DNA of 42,988 nt from Marinilabiliaceae bacterium (lineage in GTDB: Bacteria; Bacteroidota; Bacteroidia; Bacteroidales; Marinilabiliaceae). Of the stretch, positions 1 through 6,644 are shown one piece after another. The first letter of the stretch is position 1. The number at the start of each line of letters is the position of its first letter. Where the stretch lies: assembly GCA_009777175.1 (NCBI GenBank), contig WRMI01000022.1, forward strand, positions 1 to 42,988. The letters are read 5' to 3'. The notes below the pieces were generated by a model. The model was not told the origin of the DNA. It saw only the letters and a program-made list of their open reading frames with translations, and did not search any database. The position numbers were made by a program, and so were the translations under genes.

Positions 1-90
1 CCAAGCGTCACATTCATTTTCGACAAGCTCAATGCATCGCCTAATGGAATGTGGAAAACTGAGGTTGATAAATATTTCATAAAAAGGTGA
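1..90 (+). CDS. 3' end of an unidentified protein (partial)
   Basis: Frame 1 is open from the window edge for 29 codons and ends at TGA 88-90. The peptide looks coding-like (it contains FIFDKLNAS and ends EVDKYFIKR), but I do not recognise the family and cannot see its start. Its last four codons and stop lie inside a 38 bp repeat (78-115) that recurs at 17493-17530 in noncoding DNA, so this C-terminus may have been changed by repeat insertion. The short length makes it uncertain whether this is a real gene end. Confidence 0.4.
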   Translation, partial: PSVTFIFDKLNASPNGMWKTEVDKYFIKR

Positions 91-115
91 CATTTTGATT
101 TCCTCGAAGGTCAGG
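78..115 (+). repeat. 38 bp interspersed repeat, copy 1
   Basis: It begins CATAAAAAGG and contains GACATTTTGATTTCC. It matches 17493-17530 at 33 of 38 positions by hand alignment. This copy overlaps the stop codon of the partial gene at the left edge; the other lies between a palindrome and the anti-sigma gene. Confidence 0.6.
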
Positions 116-120
116 AGTTC

Positions 121-190
121 TGATAACTAATAACTGAAAACTGAAAACTGATAACTGATAACTGAAAACTGAAAACTGAAAACTGAAAAC
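121..190 (+). repeat. Heptamer tandem array (AACTGAA/AACTGAT units)
   Basis: About ten 7-nt units, AACTGAA or AACTGAT on this strand (TTCAGTT/ATCAGTT on the other). This strand carries TGA and TAA in several frames. The array follows the + strand gene fragment and lies beyond the trxA terminator. The same unit in opposite orientation makes the array at 4615-4815, so the two bracket trxA-dnaE-hicBA in inverted orientation. Confidence 0.85.
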
Positions 191-225
191 TTTTAACAAA
201 TTAGTGGCTAAAATTATAACATACA

Positions 226-257
226 GAAAATCAGAGGCATAGCATTGTATGCCTCTG
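226..257 (-). terminator. Rho-independent terminator of trxA
   Basis: A perfect 10 bp stem (CAGAGGCATA at 232-241, TATGCCTCTG at 248-257) with a 6-nt loop. On the minus strand it is followed by TTTT and lies 27 nt past the trxA stop. The short T-run makes it a moderate terminator. Confidence 0.7.
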
Positions 258-284
258 CAAATATTAATTATATGTAGAAAATAT

Positions 285-602
285 TTACAAAAGTGCGTCT
301 AATTTAGCCGCGAGAGTTGTTTTTGGGACTGCGCCCACTTGTTTATCGACTACTTCTCCGTTCTTAAAGAAAAGTATTGTGGGTATGCTCCTAATGCCGT
401 ATTTTACTGAGGTACTGGGGCTACTGTCCACATCCATTTTTGCCACTAATGCTTTACCTTCATATTCAGTGGCAAGTTCATTAACTATCGGGGTTATCAT
501 GCGGCATGGTCCACACCATTCAGCCCAAAAATCCAATAGTACAGGTTTGTCGGAACTAAGTACTAATTCCTCAAAATTTAAATCTGTTGCTTCTATTGCC
601 AT
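285..602 (-). CDS. trxA: Thioredoxin
   Basis: A 105-residue cytoplasmic thioredoxin, the normal length for the family. It carries the redox motif WCGPC with C30 and C33, the buried Asp (D24 in LLDFWAEW) and the cis-proline loop SIPT with P74. It reduces protein disulfides and supplies electrons to reductases, and is recycled by thioredoxin reductase, which is not in this window. No signal peptide is present. It lies 100 nt downstream of dnaE on the same strand, a neighbour order common in Bacteroidota. It has its own Bacteroidota-type promoter in that gap (646-678) and a terminator behind it, so it is probably transcribed independently of dnaE as well as by read-through. Confidence 0.97.
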   Translation of the reverse strand: MAIEATDLNFEELVLSSDKPVLLDFWAEWCGPCRMITPIVNELATEYEGKALVAKMDVDSSPSTSVKYGIRSIPTILFFKNGEVVDKQVGAVPKTTLAAKLDALL

Positions 603-645
603 AATTAAAAATTCAAAAATAAATCTGTTGGTTCAAAAAGTTTCA

Positions 646-678
646 CAAAGGTAGAAAATTTTTTTATATATTATCAAA
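646..678 (-). promoter_or_regulatory. Bacteroidota-type promoter of trxA
   Basis: On the minus strand, a -33 TTTG (675-678), 21 bp, then a -7 TACCTTTG (646-653), matching the phylum consensus TTTG/TAnnTTTG. The predicted transcript starts about 35-40 nt before the trxA ATG. Confidence 0.65.
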
Positions 679-702
679 ATTAATACGAAAATTTAACAAT
701 TT

Positions 703-3700
703 TTAAGAAAAAGTTAAAGTTATTTCGGGATGATTATCAAAATATTTTACCAAATCTGTTGATAGATTTGCAGTTATGTTTTTAGAGAACATTTTTAAAC
801 GATGATTTTCATTTTCTTTGTCTGTAATGATAAAGTTCATGCTCACGTTTCCTTTGTTTTCGTTAATAATATCGGTAAATTCTAACACAAATTCTTCTGA
901 AATTTCTTGTAACGGAATTTCAAAAGTCATACTTTTAAGAGATTTTTTAGTTGCGTCTCGTAACGGACTGATACTTACAATTTTCGCCTCCCACCTGGAA
1001 TCATATCTTCTTTGCTGAACTCTTCCTTTTATCAATAAGAAGATGCCAAGTTGCAAATATTTAGCAAAATTTGTATAATCATCACCAAAGAGGGCAAATT
1101 CAAAGGAACCTGAATAATCTTCCAATGTTAAAATACCAAAAGGTTTGTTTTTTTCACGAGTTTGTCCAGTTCGTATGTTTGAAACAAGTCCTCCTGCAAA
1201 AAATTCACGACCTTTCATATTTGGCAGATTTTCAAACTCAACCATTTGTGTATTGCAATAATATTTCAGTTCTATTTTGTAGTCGTCCAAAGGGTGTGAG
1301 GACATATACATCCCGATAAGTTCTTTTTCTTTTTCTAATTTTCCGATTGTAGAAAATTCGGGGCTAAATGGCGGAATAGGTTTTTTAATTTCAATAGAAT
1401 TAGATATTTCACCGAAAATAGAATTTTGTCCAGCACCTTTGTCAGCCTGAAATTTGCTACCATATTTAATTAAATTTTCAATAAAAGTAGTTTCTTCGTT
1501 AGGTTGCGTAGCAAAGTATTGCGCTCGGTGAATACTCCCCAAATTGTCGAAAGTTCCTGATGCAGCAAATGCTTCAAATGCTCTTTTATTAACGGTCTGT
1601 AAATTAACGCGTTCAACAAAATTATAAATATCCGTAAATAGTCCGTTATTGTTTCTTTCGTTAACAATTTCTTCGACCACACCTTCGCCTACTCCTTTAA
1701 TTGCAGCCATTCCAAAACGCAAAGCACCTTTTTTGTTTACAGTAAATTTTGAAACACTTTCATTAATATCGGGTCCAAGCACGGGTAAGTGCATTCTACG
1801 GCACTCTTCCATAAAAGTTGTAATTTTATCAATATTGTGAAAATTACAACTAAGAACACCTGCCATAAATTCTGCGGGATAGTTTGCCTTTAAGTATCCT
1901 GTTTGATATGCAAGGATACTGTAACCCACTGAGTGCGACTTGTTAAAAGCATATTCGGCAAAAGATTCCCAATCGTTCCAAATTTTTTCAATAATAGCAT
2001 CGGGCTCTTTCTTTACCATTTTGCAACCTTCGATAAATTTTTCGTTATTTTTGCAACCTTCGATAAATTTATCTTTAATTTTGAGCATTTCGTCAATTCT
2101 TTTTTTGCCCATTGCTTTTCTTAAAGTGTCGGATTCACCTCTCGAAAAATGTCCTAAGGCGCGTGAAAGAAGCATCACTTGTTCCTGAAAAACCGTTACT
2201 CCGTACGTATCTTTCAAAAATGGTTCCATAAGAGGATGGTCATACTCGACAGATTTTCGACCATGTTTGCGGTCAATATAATCAGGAATATAATCCATCG
2301 GACCGGGACGATATAAAGCATTCATGGCAACTAAATCTTCCAAACGGTTAGGTTTTAACATTCTTAAATATTTTCTCATACCCTGCGATTCAAATTGGAA
2401 AATTGCCGTTGTATCGCCTTTGCAAAATAAATCGAAAGTTTTTTTGTCATCAAAAGGAATTTGGTCTATTTTTACATCAATTCCTTTTGAAATTTTAATT
2501 GCTATTAATGTTTCTTTAATTTCCGAAAGCGTTCTTAATCCTAAGAAGTCCATTTTCAGTAATCCAATGGATTCCACTAAATTACCTTCATATTGTGTTA
2601 CCATTTTTAATCCAACATTCTCTTTTTCTTTTGGTATCATCAAAGGAATATTTTTTTCTAACGGTTCTCGTCCAATAAGAACTCCGCATGGATGTACTCC
2701 GGTATGTCGGATTGAGCCTTCTAAAATACAGGCAAATTCGAGTGTTTTTAATAAAATTTCGTCTTTAATATTTCGTGCATTTTTAATTTCTTCTGCAAAA
2801 ATTGTCTGGATAAAAAGTTTTTCGAGGGATTTTTTTGCTTCGTCGGCGATATCTTTTGATTTTGAGTTTAAATTATTTTCTGCTTCTACTCTTTTCTTTT
2901 CAATTGCCGCAATTGCTGCGTCTATATTTCCTGTATCTTCCTCTAATTTAATTACTTCTTGGTATGCGTAATCTAATTTAATACCGGGTTTGCCGGGTAT
3001 TCTTTTAGATACTCTATCTGCTTCGGATAAAGGGAGTCTCAACACCCGACCTACATCTTTAATAGATGATTTTGCCGCCATTGTTCCGAAGGTGCAAATA
3101 TGGGCTACTTTTTCGTGTCCATATTTTTTAGCAACGTATTCTAAAACTAACTCTCGACCGTCATCGTCGAAATCAATATCAACGTCAGGCATTGAAATAC
3201 GGTCAGGATTAAGAAACCGTTCAAAAAGGAGATTATATTTTATTGAATCAATGAGAGTAATTCCCGTACAAAAAGCGACCACTGAACCTGCTGCAGAACC
3301 TCGTCCAGGTCCAACTAAAACTCCCATTTTTCGCGCTTCATTGATGAAATCTTGTACAATTAAAAAATAACTCGGAAAACCCATAAATTTTATTGTTTCT
3401 AATTCAAAATCAATACGTTCTTTTACTTCAACAGGAATTGGGTCTCCATATATTTTTTTTGCCCCTTTTATTGTAATATGTTCGAGGTAATCGGATTCAA
3501 ATTTTATTTGTAATATTGTATCGTAAATACCGCCAAGTGTTTCGTACCGTTTACCAAATTCTTTTTTTAAGTCTTCTTCTGAAAATTTAGATTTATAATC
3601 TTCTAATGTACCGAATTCCAAATCAATAGGAAATTCGGGCATTATAGGGTCGGAATTTATATTGAAATCTTCTATTTTATCGGTTATTTCGTTAGTATTT

Positions 3701-4521
3701 TCGATGGCTTCGGGTAGGTCAGCAAAAAGTTCAGACATCTCTTCGGTTGTTTTAAACCATTCCTGACGTGTGTATCTGAGCCTGCTTTCATCATTCATAT
3801 CCTTTCCTGTACTAAGACAAAGCAATATTTCGTGCGGCTCAGCCATCTCTTTATCAGTAAAATGAACATCATTTGAGGCAATAATTTTTACATCATACTT
3901 TTTAGAAAATTCTATAAGTTTCTCATTTACTTTTTGTTGTGTTTTAAAAACTTTTTCGTACATAATGGGGTCTTCAGCGATATGCCGCTGTAATTCCAAA
4001 TAAAAATCGTCCCCAAAAAGATTTTTATACCAAATAACAGATTCTTCGGCTCCTTCTAAGTCGTTATTTCTGATTTTTCGTGGTATTTCTCCACCGATGC
4101 AGCCACTTAATGCTATTAATCCTTCATGATGTTTTTCCAATAATTGTTTGTCAATTCGCGGGCGATAGTAGAAACCATCGATATTTGCAATGGAAATTAA
4201 CCGCATCAAATTATGATATCCAATTAAATTTTTAGCTAATAGAATTAGGTGCCTTCCTGAGCCATCAATTTTATCTGTTTTGTTGTGAATTGTACGCTGT
4301 GCAACATAAGTTTCGCAGCCTATTATTGGTTTTATTTTATTTTTTTTACAGACATCAAAAAATTCTTTAATTCCGAGCATATTTCCGTGGTCGGTTAGTG
4401 CAATTGCTCTCATGCCATCTTTGACCGCTTTTTTGACTAAATGTTGAATACTTGCTTGTCCATCTAAAATAGAGTACTGCGAATGAACATGCAAGTGAGT
4501 GAACGAGGTTGGTTGTTTCAT
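703..4521 (-). CDS. dnaE: DNA polymerase III subunit alpha
   Basis: The 1272-residue catalytic subunit of the replicative polymerase. The N-terminus has a PHP domain with HLHVHS (H9, H11, H13). GPGRGSAAG (about residue 403) and PDVDIDFDD (about 443-451) mark the C-family palm with its metal-binding aspartates; MDFLGLRTL near 657 holds the third. A C-terminal OB-fold follows (GILTLEDYSGSFEFALFGDDY region, around 1130-1150). Length is normal for Bacteroidota DnaE. One oddity is an in-frame 30-nt duplication (DNA 2019-2070) that repeats KFIEGCK just before the conserved AFNKSHS segment. The ATG at 4521 places the PHP domain correctly and fits a promoter at 4565-4596. trxA follows 100 nt downstream. 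Confidence 0.97.
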   Translation of the reverse strand: MKQPTSFTHLHVHSQYSILDGQASIQHLVKKAVKDGMRAIALTDHGNMLGIKEFFDVCKKNKIKPIIGCETYVAQRTIHNKTDKIDGSGRHLILLAKNLIGYHNLMRLISIANIDGFYYRPRIDKQLLEKHHEGLIALSGCIGGEIPRKIRNNDLEGAEESVIWYKNLFGDDFYLELQRHIAEDPIMYEKVFKTQQKVNEKLIEFSKKYDVKIIASNDVHFTDKEMAEPHEILLCLSTGKDMNDESRLRYTRQEWFKTTEEMSELFADLPEAIENTNEITDKIEDFNINSDPIMPEFPIDLEFGTLEDYKSKFSEEDLKKEFGKRYETLGGIYDTILQIKFESDYLEHITIKGAKKIYGDPIPVEVKERIDFELETIKFMGFPSYFLIVQDFINEARKMGVLVGPGRGSAAGSVVAFCTGITLIDSIKYNLLFERFLNPDRISMPDVDIDFDDDGRELVLEYVAKKYGHEKVAHICTFGTMAAKSSIKDVGRVLRLPLSEADRVSKRIPGKPGIKLDYAYQEVIKLEEDTGNIDAAIAAIEKKRVEAENNLNSKSKDIADEAKKSLEKLFIQTIFAEEIKNARNIKDEILLKTLEFACILEGSIRHTGVHPCGVLIGREPLEKNIPLMIPKEKENVGLKMVTQYEGNLVESIGLLKMDFLGLRTLSEIKETLIAIKISKGIDVKIDQIPFDDKKTFDLFCKGDTTAIFQFESQGMRKYLRMLKPNRLEDLVAMNALYRPGPMDYIPDYIDRKHGRKSVEYDHPLMEPFLKDTYGVTVFQEQVMLLSRALGHFSRGESDTLRKAMGKKRIDEMLKIKDKFIEGCKNNEKFIEGCKMVKKEPDAIIEKIWNDWESFAEYAFNKSHSVGYSILAYQTGYLKANYPAEFMAGVLSCNFHNIDKITTFMEECRRMHLPVLGPDINESVSKFTVNKKGALRFGMAAIKGVGEGVVEEIVNERNNNGLFTDIYNFVERVNLQTVNKRAFEAFAASGTFDNLGSIHRAQYFATQPNEETTFIENLIKYGSKFQADKGAGQNSIFGEISNSIEIKKPIPPFSPEFSTIGKLEKEKELIGMYMSSHPLDDYKIELKYYCNTQMVEFENLPNMKGREFFAGGLVSNIRTGQTREKNKPFGILTLEDYSGSFEFALFGDDYTNFAKYLQLGIFLLIKGRVQQRRYDSRWEAKIVSISPLRDATKKSLKSMTFEIPLQEISEEFVLEFTDIINENKGNVSMNFIITDKENENHRLKMFSKNITANLSTDLVKYFDNHPEITLTFS
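2019..2070 (-). repeat. In-frame 30-nt microduplication inside dnaE
   Basis: The same 22 nt occur at 2019-2040 and 2049-2070, a 30-nt period, so the protein reads KFIEGCK twice, ten residues apart. Reading frame is preserved. It lies in a variable loop before the conserved AFNKSHS motif. Confidence 0.85.
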
Positions 4522-4564
4522 AAAAAATCTAATTTTCAGAAGGTTTTATTTAATTTTTATTCGG

Positions 4565-4596
4565 CAAAAATAGATATATTTTTTTAATTTACCAAA
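4565..4596 (-). promoter_or_regulatory. Bacteroidota-type promoter of dnaE
   Basis: On the minus strand, a -33 TTTG (4593-4596), 20 bp, then a -7 TATTTTTG (4565-4572). Both elements and the spacing match the phylum consensus. The predicted leader is about 35 nt, with no obvious Shine-Dalgarno sequence, as is common in this phylum. Confidence 0.65.
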
Positions 4597-4614
4597 AAAA
4601 TTTATTCTTGCTTG

Positions 4615-4815
4615 TTTTCAGTTTTCAGTTTTCAGTTATCAGTTTTCAGTTTTCAGTTATCAGTTATCGGTTATCAGTTATCAGTTATCAGTTATCGGTT
4701 ATCAGTTGTCAGTTTTCAGTTATCAGTTTTCAGTTATCAGTTATCAGTTTTCAGTTATCAGTTATCAGTAATCAGTAATCAGTTTTCAGTTTTCAGTTTT
4801 CAGTTATCAGTTTTC
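4615..4815 (+). repeat. Heptamer tandem array (TTTTCAG/TTATCAG units)
   Basis: About 28 consecutive 7-nt units, mostly TTTTCAG and TTATCAG, with a few TTGTCAG, TTATCGG and TAATCAG variants. It lies between the dnaE promoter and hicA. The + strand is open in the array and encodes only a spurious SVFSFQL-type peptide; the minus strand carries TGA/TAA. It is an inverted counterpart of the array at 121-190. The 506 bp between dnaE and hicA holds this array, the CTTTGTG repeats at 4901-4988 and no gene I can support. Confidence 0.9.
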
Positions 4816-4900
4816 CCAAAAAACTATTTTTTTTTAATTCCAAAACCTAATCTTCACCTAATTTTTTCTACAAAACAACCTTAGTAGAGGTTATTGAGAA

Positions 4901-4988
4901 ACTTTGTGTGCCTTTGTGAAACCTTTGTGTCTCTTTGTGGTTATATTTTTTAACGCAAAGTCGCAAAGTTGAGAACGCAAGGGGCGCA
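4901..4988. repeat. CTTTGTG / CGCAAAG interspersed repeat
   Basis: Loosely repeated CTTTGTG motifs followed by AACGCAAAG and CGCAAAG in the other sense. Related copies lie at 17087-17140, 24742-24790, 31910-32012 and 39951-39970, always between genes. It has no coding potential. Confidence 0.6.
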
Positions 4989-5027
4989 AATTCGTAGCTT
5001 AATATTTCATTGCCCAACTTAACTCAA

Positions 5028-5210
5028 TTAGAGAGGATTAGAAAGTTTTTTTATGATGCTTTTAGCAAGCATTTCATTTATATCATTATGACGCGGAACA
5101 GGTTGTTGCACGCCTGTTTCAATATTTTTATACCAATCGTGCTTTCCACCGTGTCGTACGAAAACAGCACCGAAGGTTGTTATAGTTTTTATTAATTGGT
5201 TTCTTTTCAT
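5028..5210 (-). CDS. hicA: HicA-type mRNA interferase toxin
   Basis: A 60-residue protein with the HicA layout: an N-terminal KRNQLIKTI helix, the GGKHDWY segment containing the presumed catalytic H24, then PRHNDIN and a C-terminal helix (LAKSIIKKL). HicA toxins adopt a double-stranded-RNA-binding-like fold and cleave mRNA. The gene starts 2 nt after the stop of hicB on the same strand, so the two are almost certainly cotranscribed and translationally coupled, antitoxin first. Length and motifs look intact. The DNA downstream holds repeats and the heptamer array, with no terminator I can see. Confidence 0.88.
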   Translation of the reverse strand: MKRNQLIKTITTFGAVFVRHGGKHDWYKNIETGVQQPVPRHNDINEMLAKSIIKKLSNPL

Positions 5211-5212
5211 AT

Positions 5213-5410
5213 TTACGCCAATTCTAATGCTCCGCTCCGATATGGAATAGACAACTGCAGATCATCAAATACCATTAAATCAGCATATAATGATTTCAGC
5301 ATCGTTTCAAGTTCTTCAATTGTTTTTCCTTGTGTTTCGTAATCTGGAAACTCAACGAGATGACCTACATAATAATCATCGTACTGCTTAAAAACATAAT
5401 TCAATTGCAT
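5213..5410 (-). CDS. hicB: HicB-family antitoxin (short form)
   Basis: A 65-residue protein matching the N-terminal HicB fold: a strand-rich start (LNYVFKQYDDYYVGHLVEFPDYETQGKT) and the helix IEELETMLKSLYADLM. It lacks the C-terminal helix-turn-helix or ribbon-helix-helix domain of full-length HicB, as do other short HicB-like antitoxins. It should neutralise HicA by binding it. Without a DNA-binding domain, autoregulation would have to come from the complex or another factor. It is first in the hicBA operon; a long AT-rich palindrome (5458-5490) lies 47 nt upstream. Confidence 0.82.
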   Translation of the reverse strand: MQLNYVFKQYDDYYVGHLVEFPDYETQGKTIEELETMLKSLYADLMVFDDLQLSIPYRSGALELA

Positions 5411-5457
5411 AAAAAACTATTTAATTTGAACCAAAAAGATAAATATTTTTATAATAT

Positions 5458-5490
5458 CTAAAATCAAAAAAATAATTTTTTTGATTTTAG
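5458..5490. promoter_or_regulatory. 33-nt AT-rich palindrome upstream of hicBA
   Basis: A perfect 16 bp inverted repeat (arms 5458-5473 and 5475-5490, CTAAAATCAAAAAAAT and its complement) around a single base. It lies 47 nt before the hicB start. It could be an operator for hicBA or a bidirectional terminator, since both arms carry T-runs. The sequence alone does not decide. Confidence 0.5.
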
Positions 5491-5513
5491 CCTGCATTAT
5501 TCATAAAGGAAAT

Positions 5514-5716
5514 ATGTCGTTTCGTTTTACGACATCTGTATGGGCAACCCTTGCGGTTGCACGAATAATACGGAGATAGACATTGTAGGGGCAACCCTTG
5601 CGGTTGCCTAAAATAAAATATAACGAAGAGGATTGTGTAGAATAAAACAGGCGAGGGCAAGCCTCGCCCCTACAATTCTATACAGGATGGTAATTGTGCG
5701 ACCGCAAGGGTCGCAC
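5514..5716. repeat. Cluster of short palindromic elements
   Basis: Five hairpins in about 200 bp: ATGTCGT/ACGACAT (5514-5535); GCAACC/GGTTGC around CTTGC (about 5544-5560); a GTAGGGGCAACC unit with the same loop (about 5586-5609); GGCGAGG/CCTCGCC (about 5650-5668); and GTGCGACC/GGTCGCAC around GCAAG (5696-5716). The arms differ but stay complementary, and most loops are CTTGC or its complement GCAAG. The 5411-6311 stretch contains this cluster, two copies of a larger repeat and promoter-like DNA, and no gene. Confidence 0.65.
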
Positions 5717-5744
5717 ACACGACGATACCTAATTGTTCACTGCC

Positions 5745-5860
5745 AAACCTCACAATCTCCCTCCATCCCACGCAACAGCACTCGGTAGAGTGCCACGTAG
5801 ATAACCCTGTGTAGGGGCGTACCCTTGCGGTCGCCCTAAAAGCGCAACTCGGGGCATCTA
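5745..5860 (+). repeat. ~116 bp interspersed repeat, copy A
   Basis: It starts AAACCTCACAATCTCCCTCC and ends ACTCGGGGCATCTA. It contains a perfect small hairpin (GCACTC-GGTA-GAGTGC) followed by a GTAGGGGCGTACCCTTGCGG palindrome. It is nearly identical to 5901-6016; a diverged copy in reverse orientation lies at 17289-17402. Confidence 0.85.
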
Positions 5861-5900
5861 CAAAAAAAAATAGATAAAATTTATTCTTCTCTAACTAATC

Positions 5901-6016
5901 AAACCTCACAATCTCCCTCCATCCCACGCAGCAGCACTCGGTAGAGTGCAACGCAGATAACCCTGTGTAGGGGCGTACCCTTGCGGTCGCCCTAAAAGCG
6001 CAACTCGGGGGATCTA
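5901..6016 (+). repeat. ~116 bp interspersed repeat, copy B
   Basis: A direct copy of 5745-5860 with only a handful of substitutions, 156 bp further on. The same hairpin and GTAGGGGCGTACCC palindrome are kept. Confidence 0.85.
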
Positions 6017-6162
6017 AAAAAAAAAATTTTTTTTACCCCAAAAAAAAATCCCAAAAATTTTTTTTTGCCTTCCTTCCCAAAAATTCTTCCATATTTGCGT
6101 TTAAACTACACATAATCAGCATAATACCCCTATCCCCAAAAATGTTACAAAATAAAAAAGTT

Positions 6163-6227
6163 TACGATTTGGCAGGAAAAAAGGTACGATTTGGCAGAGT
6201 AACCTATTTTTTTTTGTTGTATTTTTG
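6163..6227 (+). promoter_or_regulatory. Candidate regulated promoter of the giant surface protein
   Basis: TACGATTTGGCAG occurs twice, at 6163-6175 and 6185-6197, exactly 22 bp apart (about two helical turns). A Bacteroidota -7 element TATTTTTG follows at 6220-6227. The nearest TTTG, inside the second direct repeat, is 26 bp from the -7 instead of the usual 19-21. A weak -33 with paired sites in front suggests an activator-dependent promoter. The leader to the 6645 ATG would be about 410 nt. Confidence 0.45.
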
Positions 6228-6336
6228 CACCCGCAAAGTGATAATATTTTGCACCTAACTATTTGATTTGTAGATATAAGAACAGTAAATTTTTAGTAAT
6301 AACAACATTTTATGAATATGATGAATAAAATTGTAG

Positions 6337-6599
6337 GGGCGCACCTACGTCTGCGCCCAAAAATTGAACGGGCAAACCAACCTGTTTGCCCAAAAATTGA
6401 ACAGACGCACCAACATGTGCGCACTATTGAACGGGCAAAACAACTTGTTCGCCCAAAAGTACACGCAAACCTACGTGTTTGCAAAATAACCGCCGATAAA
6501 AAATTCAATAATATCGGATACACCAGTATTGGGGACAATACAAATGTACACGCAAACCCACGTGTACGCAAAATTGCAGGCGCAAACCTACATGTTTGC
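6337..6599 (+). repeat. Array of covarying palindromes in the 5' leader
   Basis: Nine small hairpins precede the giant gene. Seven share a layout of arm, 6-10 nt loop, complementary arm: GGGCGCA/TGCGCCC (6337-6358), GGGCAAAC/GTTTGCCC (6370-6391), CGCAC/GTGCG (6406-6421), an imperfect GGGC/GCCC unit (6433-6454), GCAAAC/GTTTGC (6465-6482), GTACAC/GTGTAC (6546-6567) and GCAAAC/GTTTGC (6582-6599). Two more lie between: CCGATA/TATCGG (6493-6517) and GTATTG/CAATAC (6526-6541). Loops resemble CTACGT or CAACCT, and ATTGAAC or AAATTG joins several units. A 105-codon open frame (6312-6629) runs through the array, but its peptide only mirrors the repeats. Confidence 0.75.
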
Positions 6600-6644
6600 C
6601 CATTAAACAATAATTTTTATAATTTTTAAATTTTTAATAAAAAA

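Noticed and set aside
4612..4884. 90-codon open frame over the TTTTCAG array
   Set aside because: The peptide is a direct translation of the heptamer (SVFSFQL repeats). The strand is open only because the unit lacks stops on that side.
6337..6599. CRISPR-like array
   Set aside because: Units are not identical and are palindromes without uniform spacers, and no cas genes are nearby. The heptamer arrays have no spacers at all.
6312..6629. 105-codon + strand frame just before the giant gene
   Set aside because: Its peptide mirrors the palindrome units (KIERANQPVCPKIEQTHQHV type). Complementary arms explain it better than selection on protein, though translation and coupling to the next gene cannot be excluded.
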